This document shows positions 9,753 through 20,845 of a DNA stretch of 64,000 nucleotides, piece by piece. Source of the DNA: Diphasiastrum complanatum. Its lineage: Eukaryota; Streptophyta; Lycopodiopsida; Lycopodiales; Lycopodiaceae. The stretch lies in contig CM055113.1 of assembly GCA_029204225.1 (NCBI GenBank), forward strand, positions 21,573,605-21,637,604, in the 5' to 3' direction. Below the pieces are notes generated by a model. It had not been told where the DNA came from and searched no databases. It was given only the letters and a program-made list of their open reading frames with translations. The position numbers and the translations under genes are program-made. Each line of letters opens with the position of its first letter. The first letter of the stretch is position 1.

Positions 9753-11279
9753 ATGCCTTCCAATGGTGGGATCATGCTAGAAACTAATGATAGGTTGAGT
9801 TCATCAAACTTCTCTACGTGGAAAGTGAGGATGGAATCCTTACTCGAGTTGAATGAACTCATGGACATAGTTGCAGGAACTGAAGAGAGACCACCCATAG
9901 TTCAAGAGCAACAAAGGTTTGATAAGAAGGCTAAAAGGGCTCTTCATATCATTAAAATGAATGTTACCAATGAACTTCTCAAGGAAGTTGGTAAATGTCA
10001 AAGTGCAAGTGAGGCATGGAATGCCTTAAAGAAACTCTTTGAATCAAAGTCCACATCTAGGGTATTGACCCTAAGGAGGCAAATATTTTCTAGTAGACAA
10101 AGAGAGAGAGAAAGTGCTCATGCATTTGTCTTGAGGGTTAAGTCCTTAAGTGATGATCTAGCATGCATTGATGAAAGCATAAAAGATGGTGAAATAGTCC
10201 AGGTTATGTTGAATGGTTTGCTAGATGAACATGCTAACCTTGTGCAAATTTTTGCCATTCAAAGAGTCTTTATAAGTGTGGTTGACTTGCAAGAAATCTT
10301 ATTGGTTGAAGAACATAGGTTGTCAAAGCTTGATGGTGCATTCTTGCAAGGTGGAGGTGAAGAGGCTTTCTTCACAAAAGACAAAGTCAAAGGCAAATGT
10401 AAAGGCAAAGGGAAATGGTCCAAAGGTGGTAACTCGGATCATGATGATCACTCTTCCTCCTCCTCTTATGCTTCTTTTAGAAAGAAAGATAAGTCAAAGT
10501 TCGAGTGCCTTTATTGTGGGATAAAAGGTCATTTTGCTAATGAATGTCATAAGAAGCAAAGTAATGAAGGTAGCAAGCAAAACAACTTTTGTACTTCTAA
10601 TGAGGATCTAGATTCTTGTGATTCTCTCACGATGTGTTCTTCAAGTCTAATGTCAAGTGGAAGTGACAAGGATTCATGGTGGATAGATAGTGGATCTAGT
10701 TCACACATGACTAGTCACAAGGAGTTCTTTACTTCTTTGATATCTTATGTTGGAACCAAGAAAGTGGTTCACATGCCAAATGGTGGTGAGTGTATGATCA
10801 AAGGTATTGTCTCAATTCCTATTTGTCTTTCTACTAATAGGAATGCAAGGCTTGATGGTGTTCTTTACATTCCTTCACTTTCAAGAAATTTGCTAAGTGT
10901 TGGTCAATTGTTAAAGAAAGGGTACAAGACAAAGTTTGTTGGAGATGTTTGCTTCATTACTAAGGGAGATGTCTTGATTGCTAGGGGCAATAGACAAGGT
11001 AGACTTTACAAGCTTGATGCGTTTGTTATGTCCAACAAGAGGAATGAAATGGATGTTGGTGGTTCTTTCAACTTTCAAAAGTTAATTCCTAGCATCAATA
11101 AGATTGGTAGATATTATGCAAAGTCTAAAGAGCTTCCTTATGCTAGATCTAGGTTGAGATCTAATGAGCTTCTTTTAGATAGTTATTGTTGTGCTAACTT
11201 GGCAACTTTTGGTGAATCTATGATCAATGTTTTGGATCCATTGCATCTTGAAGATGGACTAGTGCTACCTACTAGTTAA
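9753..11279 (+). CDS. Intact Copia-type gag-protease ORF, 508 aa
   Basis: This is a single uninterrupted frame from ATG 9753 to TAA 11277-11279. Domains in order: gag N-terminus (SSSNFSTWKVRMESLL, ~res 16-35); UBN2-type gag core (RQIFSSRQRERESAHAFVLR; VQVMLNGLLDEHANL, ~100-170); Lys/Gly-rich linker; CCHC zinc knuckle CLYCGIKGHFANEC at ~247-260; retropepsin active site WWIDSGSSSHM at ~310, with the partner strand LYIPSLSRNLLSVGQ at ~372-387. A Copia polyprotein normally continues into integrase and RT. Here the frame ends about 130 residues after the protease, and what follows is not recognisable pol. It is the only large element ORF in the window without a lesion. The fragment at 29.5-30.6 kb belongs to the same gag family. 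Confidence 0.88.
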   Translation: MPSNGGIMLETNDRLSSSNFSTWKVRMESLLELNELMDIVAGTEERPPIVQEQQRFDKKAKRALHIIKMNVTNELLKEVGKCQSASEAWNALKKLFESKSTSRVLTLRRQIFSSRQRERESAHAFVLRVKSLSDDLACIDESIKDGEIVQVMLNGLLDEHANLVQIFAIQRVFISVVDLQEILLVEEHRLSKLDGAFLQGGGEEAFFTKDKVKGKCKGKGKWSKGGNSDHDDHSSSSSYASFRKKDKSKFECLYCGIKGHFANECHKKQSNEGSKQNNFCTSNEDLDSCDSLTMCSSSLMSSGSDKDSWWIDSGSSSHMTSHKEFFTSLISYVGTKKVVHMPNGGECMIKGIVSIPICLSTNRNARLDGVLYIPSLSRNLLSVGQLLKKGYKTKFVGDVCFITKGDVLIARGNRQGRLYKLDAFVMSNKRNEMDVGGSFNFQKLIPSINKIGRYYAKSKELPYARSRLRSNELLLDSYCCANLATFGESMINVLDPLHLEDGLVLPTS

Positions 11280-13070
11280 ATGGAGCCATGTGGTGCTAAA
11301 TTAGTATCATGTCTGAACTCTTCTACTCATAGATTTCCAAGTCTTGGTGGCTCTTCAATGGAACTACATGGCAAGTGCAAAAATGGAAAAGGTAAGTAGA
11401 GATCTAACTTCATCAATGGAGGTGATGAAAACTCTTCTTTGGAAATGGTTGTTGCTAATGACTTATTTACTCATTTGGAAGAAGATGGTGCTTTGGGCAT
11501 GTTTGAAGAAAAAGTTTCTTTTGCATATTTATGTGATGAGTCCAAAAAAGTCATTTGTGCACTAATGTTCAAGATTCTTCCATTTCTTATGATGCAACTG
11601 TCAAGAGGGAGATTGCTAACTTTTGTGGTGTGATCATTAAGAGGGAGTCTTTTGAAGGAAAGGAGGAAGAGTGACTCTTGGGAAGATCCAAGGCATGGAT
11701 CTTACATCTCTTCATCAACTCAAAGGATGCTATGATTGTGGTGGAGTGTTCATGCATGATCAAGATGACAAAAGGTTGGATGAAGAAGACATTCAAGTGG
11801 CAGTTTTTTCAAGGCAAGGAAGATCTCATTGGTGAGCTCATTGAGGTCTGGTTTGAACTCAAATGGGTTGGTTTGATTAGGTTTGATACTCAACTTCATC
11901 TACTCTACTTCATGTTGGATAGAATTGTAGAAATCTATCTTTTGGTTTATGATGGTGACATTGTTTTCACTAACTATAGTGAAAGGTTGAAATCAAGCAA
12001 TGATGAGATCTTGTGGGATGTTAATCATGTGTTTGAGAGGGAGTATCATCAGAGGTTCAGATCTGAAGATGTTATAAATTCAAAGTCCTTGATGTTTTAT
12101 TGGAAGATCAAGATGTTGATCTTGAATTGCTTCATCAACACCAAGAGGCAAGTAGCAATTGGAAGCTAGCCAAAAGCATCAAAGGGGAGCCACATGGGCA
12201 AAGAATTTTGAATCTATTTTTACAGGTTCTTGAAGGCTCAAGTAAGGTTCTTGGAGCAGCAAGGAAGTGTCCTTTTACTCTACCTTACTTGTTTAATCTC
12301 ATATATGAACATTGTCATGTCAATGTGTTGGAATTGCCAAAATTCAATGAAACTAGTTCCATAGTTTTGCATCCTTTGGATCTTGGAGATGGAATAGTTA
12401 TCATTGCTGGTTTTTATGATCAAGTACTTGCATTCAGTAAAATCTTGAAAGATATTGAAGTGGTCAATATGTTTACTTTTGAGGTAATTTCAAGATCTAG
12501 CATCCTAGTGTTGGCAAATTGGCAAATTGTTGACAATGTAGGATCAAGGGTTGTTTGCAATTCTTGTGGAGATACTTCAAGTATTTCAAGTTCAGGTTTT
12601 GCTCATTCAAATGGAGTAGAGAACATATCATTTTGACATTCATTCACTCAAGGGCTTTCATGGATTGGAGATCTACAAAGGCAAGGTGGTGATGGGGGTT
12701 CATTCATGGAGATACATGGTGCATTCACAACATCGGGCATAGTGGAATGTGGAGGAGGCATGAAAACACTTGTTGGCTACTTTCATTTACAACCTGTTTG
12801 CTGCTGTTTTATAGAGAACTCAAAGGTGGATACATGGAGGAATCCTTTCATTATGATTCTATGTTCTTTTACATGTATCTTGTTCACCATTCTATGTAAA
12901 ATTGATGTAAGAAATAGTGAAGCATCCTATATGGACACCGTTATCTATATCAATTGTTTTGTACTTCATATTGTACATATTAGAACACTTGAGAAGAGAT
13001 CTATCATCATGATGGAGATTATTCTTAGGTTGGAACAAAGTAGTGTTGTAAAACTAGCAAGTTAAGTTGA
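11280..13070 (+). other. Post-protease region without recognisable pol
   Basis: 1.8 kb separates the gag-protease stop from the polypurine tract. Several moderate open frames occur on +: 11281-11633 (one TAG), 11678-12169, 12100-12636 and 12706-13065. None shows the integrase H-H-C-C or DDE motifs. A phrase near 11940 (LLVYDGDIVFT) faintly recalls the Copia RT block LLVYVDDI, but the flanks do not confirm it. I read this as extremely decayed or replaced pol sequence in a non-autonomous element. The alternative, an unrelated ORF pair carried by the element, cannot be excluded. Confidence 0.5.
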
Positions 13071-13431
13071 AGAGGGAGTGTGAAAATTGTCAACATTTCC
13101 TAGCTAGTTTGAGGCCTAAATTAGCAATTTTTGTACATAGTTTTGGATCTAACCTTTCACACTTGTTAAAGAGGCCTATATACTTCTATTTTAGTATATA
13201 TTTCATATTGAAGAAGTCTCAAACTTCAAGACTTTTGAAATGACACCAAAATCATGTTATTTGGACATATAGGACAAAATTGGCTATTTTAGGCTACTGG
13301 TGTCCTAAAATTCCTAAGTTCTAGAGAGAGGAGAGAGAGTCATCTCTCTCACCTATATTAGGCTGAAATTCTTGGAGAACAGGTTGGAGAAACTTATTGT
13401 ATTGTTGAGAGATCAACAGATCATTGTCACA
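13071..13431 (+). repeat. Polypurine tract and 3' LTR (353 bp) of the gag-protease element
   Basis: AGAGGGAG (13071-13078) is a typical plus-strand primer. It is followed by a segment that starts TGTGA and can be closed at 13431 with TCACA, giving short inverted ends around 353 bp. It lies 6 bp after the stop of the last frame (13063-13065). I did not find the matching 5' LTR before 9753, so the right-hand limit rests on the inverted ends alone. Confidence 0.65.
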
Positions 13432-13777
13432 GTTTCTTCCTCCATTGAGAGCATTGCTTTGTGTATTATCTTCAAGCTTTTGTGTATGATCTTAAGAGGT
13501 TTCCAAAAGTGGTAGGCTGCTGCTGTAGGGCTGGTATGCTGTTGTTTTTGGCTTCCATCAATACCTTTTATTAGCTTCTTTTGTCTCTTGAATGGTTTGT
13601 CAAGTTCGTGTGTATCCAAGGTAGCATTAGGATGCTTTGCCATTTCTAGCTTTTGTAGCTTGTTGTGCAAAGATCTTAGCCAGGTATTTTGGGAGTTTGG
13701 ATCCATTCAAGATCCACTTTTTTCACATGATTCAAGTCGCTCCTTGAAGTAAAAGAATTTTTGAAGATAGAGATGTC
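13432..13777. other. No gene assigned
   Basis: A minus-strand frame (13706-13413) overlaps the LTR edge. It includes a small tandem duplication (the phrase KIIHK occurs twice, 13457-13495). I do not consider it a gene. Confidence 0.4.
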
Positions 13778-14110
13778 GTGGAGGACATGGTGCTGCCAAC
13801 TAATGCACCTCATGAACAAGATCGTGATGACGGATTTGATGACACATTTTCGGAGGATGATTATGTGCAAGCTTCACAAGCTAATGATGATGTTGAGCAT
13901 GATGCATCATCATCGGATGGATCGACAACACATGACACACCTTCTCGATCTCACTCGTTGTCACCGTCGCCATTAGCTTTTGAAGATTAGCTTATTAATG
14001 ATGAAGCTATAGGAGATATTTGGGTAGAATTAGAGATAGACTCATTTGGTTTGGCGGATTTGTCGCATGATGATGAGGCAAATAATAACAATGAACCACC
14101 AAATGAATAA
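13778..14110 (+). pseudogene. Acidic C-terminal tail fragment with an internal TAG
   Basis: The frame from 13778 is rich in Asp/Glu/Ser/His (DRDDGFDDTFSEDDYV, SSSDGSTTHD). It stops at TAG 13988-13990 and stays open in the same frame to TAA 14108-14110 (IGDIWVELEID, HDDEANNNNEPPN). Such low-complexity acidic tails are common at the C-terminus of plant DNA-transposase and transcription-factor proteins. No catalytic domain lies upstream, so the family cannot be named. Probably a broken fragment. Confidence 0.4.
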
Positions 14111-14349
14111 GTGAGATAGTACAATATGGATTTCAACTCATTGTAATATTATTCATATTGCTGACAGATGTAATTATACTTTATTAATTGACTAGTTGAC
14201 ATCGAACAAGAAGTCGATGCATGTGAGTACACAATTTGTGATCATCATTTTTTTTGTGATACATATTTCTCTATTCACTTGTGCATATGGCAACCAATGT
14301 TAATAGAAAATGGAGCTCAATGTGTTGATAGGTAACGAATTCCAAAAGT

Positions 14350-16965
14350 GACACATTTTGAAACATGGTCCTTATCACTTAAAGATGATATTCCCAATAT
14401 TCAACCACAATATTTTTAAGATTTCAAAACGATATATTCAAGTTTAAATAAAGGCCTTAGCATGGCATAATTGTGATATTTTAAATTTTTGTGAATGATT
14501 GAAATGACAAATTATTAGTGAGAAATATTGAAAAGTAATATGTGAATTTGTAAGATAGAACTGCTATAGAAATACCACATAATGGTTGATATATAAATTT
14601 TTCCAACTTCATATTTTTGAGTTTGTTATTTGATATTCACAATTTCAAACCTTTGAAAGGTAAATCAAGAAGTCAAATTCAATACAAGTTCAAAACTTCA
14701 AAATTTTGCTAGGTAAGAATAGAATACAACACAACTTTTTCTACAAAGGTCAAAATCTTCTTGCATTTTTATTGTGAACGAGTTCAACTAGGTTTCTTTC
14801 TACAAAAATTGGAATATCTTTTACATTTGAATTTGAGAGATAGAGTTCAAATAGGATTCTTTTTGAAGAAGTTTAAATCTTTGTACTCTTTTAATGTATA
14901 AAATAAAATCTCTACAAAGATTGAAATCCTTCTATTTGTCTTATATGAAAGATAAAGTGGCATGTCATGACCTAGACTCTTCCACCCTTGAATTTGAATG
15001 GGGTGTGCATAGTGTTTGGGCCTCCCTCACATTTTCCATGAATATTTTGTTAAGCCATGACATTGTCAATTTTTTTTTAAATTGGTGTCTTCTAGAACTT
15101 TAAACTCAAAAATCTCATCAATCGAAAGACTTTTATAGACTCTTTTTCCACCCTTGGATTGATCTCGATGAAATTTTTTATTGGTCTTTTCCCAGTTTTA
15201 GTGCTCAAGGAGGTCTAATAAGACTAGCTAAATTAATATTCAAGCAGTCTTGCAAATGTTCTCTTGAATGTTTATCATAAATAAAATTGCAAGAGGATGG
15301 ACACTCCTAGAAGTAGTGCAACATCAATCTTCACAGTCATATCCTTGCAAATGGGGGAGTAAAATTCCACATCTCAAGACTTGGAATATCAATATTCAAA
15401 ATAGTGAGATGCCTTGCAAAACTTCACAAGCAACTAGCACAATTGTAATGATATTTTTTAATGAGTATCTATAGTGGGGAAAGAGAATAAGATATGAGCG
15501 AACTGAGATAATCATGGCATACTTGAACTAAAGTAATTTTAGAAGATATTAATTGGACCCTTAACCATTCTGTGACTGTATCACAACACCCTTAAGATAA
15601 TTGGCCCAACATCAATATAATTTGAATATTAATTTAGCTAGTCTTATTAGACCTCCTTGAACACTAAAACTGGGAAAAGACCAATTAAAAATACATCAGT
15701 GATCAAAGCTCAATGAACCTCTAAAGACGATGTCTTTGATGTTTAAAAGCAATGTCCTAGGTACTCAAGGACAAGGTCTTTAACATTTAAAGACATGGTC
15801 CTTGCCGCTTAAAGATGATGTTCTTAATATTTTAAAGCAATATTCTTAAGATTTAAAAATGACATATTTGATGTTTTAAAATCATTGTTGAAATATGTAG
15901 TGTTGATTGCCTTTAGATCTTTTCTCATTGAGATCGATCCAAGGGAGGAAAAAGAGTCTAACAATGTCTTTTGATTGATGAGATTTTTGAGTTTAAAGAT
16001 CTAGAAGACACCAATTTAAAAAAATTGACAATGTCATGGCTTGACAATGTCATGGCTTAACAAATGCAAAATATTCAAGGAAAATGAGAGGGAGGCCCAA
16101 ACAATATAGAAACCCCATTCAAATTCAAGGGTGGAGGAGTCTAGGTAATGACATGCCACCTTTGCCCATGGATTGAGAGGAACATTTGACTATCATGGCA
16201 TTTGTAGTAGAAGATCGAGCTTGGAATTTGATGTGCACATGTACCGTTCGATTGACATGGGCTTCTGATTGTGATTAATGATTTGATGTGCACACTCACA
16301 TCTTAGGTTGATAGGCTTACTTTATTTTGAAATTTCATACATGGCATATGCCTCAACTCTATTTTCCACATAAGACATGTAGAAGGATTTCAATCTTTGT
16401 AGAGATTTTATCTTATACATTAAAAGTGTACGAAGATTTAAACTTCTTGAAAAAGAATCCTATTTGAACTCTATCTCTCAAATTTAAAATGTAAAAGATA
16501 GTCCAATCTTTGTAGAAAGACACCTAGTTGAACTCGTTCACAATAAAAATGCAAGAAGATTTTGACATTTGTAGAAAAAATTGTGTTGTATTCTATTCTT
16601 AGCGAGCAAATTTTTTTAATTTTGAACTTGTATTGAATTTGACTTTTGATTTACCTTTCAAAGGTTTGAAATTGTGATGTAATAACAAACTCAAAAATCT
16701 GAAGTTGGAAAAATTTATATATCAACCATTATGTGGTATTTCTATAGCAGTTCTATCTTACAAATTCACATATTGTTTTCCAATATTTCTCACTAATAAT
16801 TTGTCATTTCAATTATTCACAAAAATTTAAAATATTACAAGTATGCCATGCTAAAGCCTTTATCTAAACTTGAATATATCGTTTTGAAATCTTAAGAGTA
16901 TTGTGGTTAGATATTAGGAATATCATCTTTAAGTTTCAAAATGTTAAAGACCTTGTTTCTGAGTA
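14350..16965. repeat. Giant imperfect inverted repeat (foldback), ~0.9-1.3-kb arms
   Basis: The left arm (about 14350-15240) reappears reverse-complemented in the right arm (about 15625-16965). Matching blocks include AGCTAGTCTTATTAGACC (15637) against 15222, ACCATTATGTGGTATTTC (16725) against 14570, and GCCATGCTAAAGCC (16841) against 14457. The loop is 384 bp (15241-15624). The right arm has two extra pieces: a motif-rich insert at about 15690-15900, and about 180 bp near 16200-16380. There is no coding capacity in either arm. The structure could extrude or be transcribed into a long hairpin. Confidence 0.88.
15720..15880 (+). repeat. Short-motif repeats inside the foldback right arm
   Basis: Imperfect units of about 25-40 bp are built on 'AAAGACNATGTCTTTGATGTTTAAA'-type phrases. 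The piece 15801-15880 is a direct repeat of the outer end of the left arm (14361-14440), sharing CATGGTCCTT and CTTAAAGATGAT. Similar phrases recur outside the arm at about 16940-17045. Confidence 0.65.
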
Positions 16966-17695
16966 CTAAGAACATTGTTTTTAAATATGTTAAAGGCGTT
17001 GTCTTTGATACCAAGGACATTATTTTTCAACACCAAAGACAGTGTAAAAAAAAATTTATATGTATATTTTTTTTTTAGTTTAAAGAGACTTTAGTGGTTA
17101 TAACTTTAAATTTCTAGAAACTAAAAAGTTTAGCATGTGTTTCCTAGTACAAAACTAGGATGGGTGGCTTTTTTATAACATAGTTTTCATTTTTTATGCT
17201 TCAAATAGTGCTCAAATAGAAATTCATGTGCCTTTTATAAAAGATAAAAAGCTTTCAATAACTCATAATATATTTTATATTAGTATGCTAAAGTGGTCAT
17301 ATAACCTTACCTTAAGGGTAATTATAACCCTTATAATTATTATGCCCTTTTCATAAGGGTAATGGCGAAAATATGATAACCCTCTATATTGATGTACGAC
17401 CTCCGTCAAGATTGAATGAAGTAGAGATAACACCTACTAAGGCCCCTGCCCCACTTGATGTTATCTTTTTCTAGTCCTCTTGTTAGCTTTTTTATTCATG
17501 ACATTATTTTTGAGTTATTTGACAACTTGTGAGCAAGGCTTGGAAGTTGACATCATCGGGATTGGAATGCTTGTTTTGATTTTAACTTTCATTTGACTTT
17601 TATGATACATTAAAAAAAAAATCGAAGTAACTTTGAAATTTTACCTGGTAGAAACTTTAGTTGTCTTTCACTTGTCATCTTATAAAAAGATTAAT
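16966..17695. other. AT-rich DNA, no gene
   Basis: Degenerate motif repeats (to ~17045) are followed by AT-rich sequence. Small dyads occur near 17308-17360 (AATTATAA-CCC-TTATAATT). No coding feature. Confidence 0.5.
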
Positions 17696-17699
17696 CTTT

Positions 17700-17942
17700 T
17701 TGGGATCAATGCTTGTTCACCCAGGGCCATAAGTTTTCTCCCTTCAAGATGAGAGAGTTCTTTACCTTCCATGCTAGGAAGTTAGATCTGGATGAGTCGA
17801 GGATGGTGCAAATCTTTGACTCTATGTTGCTTATAGATGCCATCATTGTGAACTATATTTTTTAGCTTGTTTCTGGATGCTTGTTCTAAATGTATGATCT
17901 CCTAGATTTGATAGCTCTTGTTGAGCCCCAATTACTTAGGAC
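17700..17942 (-). pseudogene. Copia leader and gag start remnant
   Basis: Read on -, this is the diverged counterpart of 32403-32650: the GGGGCTCAACAAGAGC leader, then the region of the gag N-terminus. Only the first ~80 codons' worth of sequence is present and it no longer holds a clean frame. It marks the inward side of the LTR unit at 17.95-19.69 kb. Confidence 0.65.
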
Positions 17943-17954
17943 ATTCTGATACCA
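17943..17954 (-). other. Primer-binding site, inverted unit A
   Basis: The minus strand reads TGGTATCAGAAT, differing only at the last two bases from the initiator-Met tRNA site seen elsewhere in the window. It corresponds to 32391-32402 in unit B. Confidence 0.75.
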
Positions 17955-19690
17955 TTGTTGTGAATGGATACACGAAATGAAACCGAAGAGGATCTCATTC
18001 ATGTTCGCACTCTTCGAACATCTATTGCTCTGATGCAATTGATATGTATCTCAGCACAAAACAATCAGATTAGTTGAACTGAAATAGAGTTCGATTCGGA
18101 CTAGCGGCTACTGCTTGTTAGATCAGATCTACAATCTTTCAGAGTGTAGACAAACACTGATGGCCTACATTTTAAATTTGTTTAGGCATTCAACAAGAAT
18201 GAGCCAATGTGCGGAATAAAGATAAATAGTTGAACATGTATAGACAATGATCATATATCAAAAGCATTCGATATCATTCAAGACAAAGATAAGCATGTGC
18301 ATAACATCTACTGTATTATTAGTGATCTTTTCTAGAGCGTTGTGTGAGAAATCCACCCAGCGCGTCGGCGCAAGAGATACTATGTCTCTCAGGAACTACA
18401 TCAGACAATATCGCTTACTAGCGGACTCTTGGACACCGGCTGGCAGTTCTCTTCCTAGCTCACATCAGTGCTCAACTAATTTGATGTTCAATCGATTCTC
18501 TCGTGTTTGATCTATTTATATGGATAGAGAGAAAAAGGTTTAAGCTAATCAGTGATTACAAGAGCGGTTGGTTAAGCATGTTCTAATGACACTCAAATTG
18601 CCATTGCCATTGTTTGTGGAGGTCATATACTCCTCTTGGTACTTGGCTTGATCTCATTTGTACTTGGAGCATGAAGATTCGCTATCTCCTTCGGTCTTCG
18701 AACTTTGGATCTTCGCCTTCAAATATTCGTTCGTTTGACCTTCGTGTCTTTCTTTGTTGAAACTGTTATGTAGCGGTTATGGTTTGGGGTGGTTTCTGTC
18801 TGTGGGCCGTTCCTTTGTATTTCTGCAGACAAGGACATGTTGGTCCTTTCTGTGCATTTCTGTAGACAAACACTCGAAAGCTATCAAAGCTTTGTGGCTA
18901 GAAACATTAAGTTTCTTCAGAAAGTATCCTTTAAGTTTCTCGATAATATCTTGTCTTTGAAAGAATATGATGACCTACCGAAAAATAGGCGAAACATGGG
19001 GAACACAATATTGGATTACCTGAAAGAGGAATATGGAGTTAGTTTATCACAACCAGATGCGTTCAAGCGATATCAAATCTCAAATAGCTTTATTGATGAT
19101 ATGTGTAGCAAATGTCCTTCTTGGTGTGAGGCAACTTCTAAATGGACTGTTAAAGAAAGTGAGCTACCTACAATTGTTCGATCATATTTAAAATCAAAAT
19201 GCGATCTCATTGAACATAAGGTGGCGAGTACTAATTTAGAGCCATGCATGATATCTTATATGGACAACAGAAGTCAGTGCTTGGAAGACGGGCACATTGG
19301 AGATGTAAAAAAAAGAATAAATTTAGGTTGTGGTTGATGCTTCACCACAGGATTTAAATTGTATGAAACAACATGGTAAAGCTAGCAGAATTGAACGGTG
19401 AGATTTTTAAGCATCAGGTCAACATAAACAAGATTAAAACCTACCATAGTTAGAGGAGATTTGAAACAACATGTACAATATGTAACACATCTTTCTGTTC
19501 ACCTTTTTCAAATGTCACTATAGAGGAGCTACATGCATTGCTAAGACTTAGTGTCATTGTACATATGAGCGAAACAGGAGGTTATTAAAAAATTGAAAAA
19601 AAATCAAACAAATTACTTAAATTCCAAAAATATTTTCTTTCTATATGGAGCTCACACATGAACCTGAGATGTACATTTTAACCATTCAAC
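17955..19690 (-). repeat. LTR-bearing unit A (inverted copy of 30.6-32.4 kb)
   Basis: Over ~1.7 kb this segment matches 30600-32390 in reverse orientation, with scattered substitutions and small indels (for example TGGATAGAGAGAAAAAGGTT at 18520 against 31807). The match runs from the primer-binding site outward and includes the antisense ORF. If it is all LTR, the LTR is ~1.7 kb. Otherwise it is an LTR plus a co-mobilised flank. I could not place the TG end. Confidence 0.75.
18789..19337 (+). CDS. Conserved ORF antisense to the LTR unit (copy A), 182 aa
   Basis: The frame 18789-19337 runs opposite to the retrotransposon orientation. From about residue 20 it has a natural protein composition, including the phrases SFVARNIKFLQK, NMGNTILDYLKEEYG, CPSWCEATSKWTVKE and KCDLIEHK. 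The same frame is present in copy B (31543-31082, minus) with nine changes over the 80 residues following NMGNT and one stop. Three Cys in the C-x(2)-C-x(3)-C arrangement around CSKCPSWC could bind metal. I do not recognise the family. Possibilities are a captured host-gene exon or an accessory LTR protein. The C-terminus after ~19310 probably suffers a frameshift in an A-run (VKKRIN), because an alternative frame continues with VVVDAS in both copies. Confidence 0.5.
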   Translation: MVSVCGPFLCISADKDMLVLSVHFCRQTLESYQSFVARNIKFLQKVSFKFLDNILSLKEYDDLPKNRRNMGNTILDYLKEEYGVSLSQPDAFKRYQISNSFIDDMCSKCPSWCEATSKWTVKESELPTIVRSYLKSKCDLIEHKVASTNLEPCMISYMDNRSQCLEDGHIGDVKKRINLGCG

Positions 19691-20845
19691 ATAATGATGA
19701 TAATGCACACACAAACTGTCTAGAAGGAAAACAAATGTACCAAAAATCTTTAGCCTTTAATTGTTAACAAAAATTGTACCTTTCAAGTGAGGTTCTATAA
19801 TTGATAAGCATTTCCACTTTTAAAATTTTGCATTTATATCTGAGAGTCAAAACTCTCCTCAAAATAATGACTTCAACCTTTCAAGTGAGTTTCCATATCT
19901 ATTAAGCATTTTCGTTTGAAACTTTTACATTTGTGACTAAGAGTGAGAGCTCTCCTTATTTGAGAACCTTTATGAATATTTGACAATGTTTAAAATAGCA
20001 TTGAGATATGATATAGACCTTCAATATTCTCATTGAGTTAACTATGATTTCAAGTGCCATATTATCAAATGGAAAGATGAATCTAAATTTTCAAATTGCA
20101 ACAATGCGTGTATTGAACCTATGTTGTGTGTTTGATACGAATATGCTAAAGTGAGTTTTAAATTCGATTTCATTCACAAAGAGAACGCAATCATGACATG
20201 TAGTATACAAGTGAGCAGTTGATATCGACAAGGGTATCCCTCAATCTGTAACAATGTCCATGCATGTTGTGTGGAAATTCCAAATACTCCTCTAGTTAGC
20301 TAATATGACCCTTGCATTACCAATCAAGTTGATATACAAGGTACACCTCGTAGATTTTGCTTGCATCAATGCAACAACTAGATCAAACAAAATAACAATA
20401 GTATTCAAACACTAAGGAACAAGTTGCTTTGAGAAAAAATGGAGAACCCTCCAAAAGGCAAGTACAAAAAATATTGATTCCACCCTACATGTATCACTTT
20501 GACATTTTGTACCTTTAAAACCTTCAAATGTAGTAACCATATACAAATCATGTGTGGACAACTTTTTAAACTTACGATAAAATTAAACTTGAATTTACAA
20601 GAAACTCTAGAAATGTAGGTCAAGACAAATATGAGAGATAAAACCTAAAAAACTAGAGTAGAGTCAATTTTAATTAATAATCACCTAAGGTCTCTACAAA
20701 TAGGAGCATCTTAGTTTCAACCTAGAATGTGATGCTAATCTACCATGATGTTTGGTGATCCCAATGGCATCATTCCAAACCCAAGAGTGAATATTGGTTC
20801 ACACTTGCACTGCAAAACAATGATGCCATTATTCCATCTAGAGAG
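19691..20845. other. No gene; one ~97-bp-period tandem duplication
   Basis: AT-rich intergenic DNA. Blocks 19780-19860 and 19877-19958 are imperfect copies (CCTTTCAAGTGAG at each start, (G/A)CTCTCCT(C/T) at each end). Nothing else is recognised up to the P450 upstream region. Confidence 0.55.

Noticed and set aside
11678-12636. Candidate novel protein genes after the gag-protease ORF
   Set aside because: The frames overlap, start at arbitrary Met codons and lack support. Kept only as an unexplained region.
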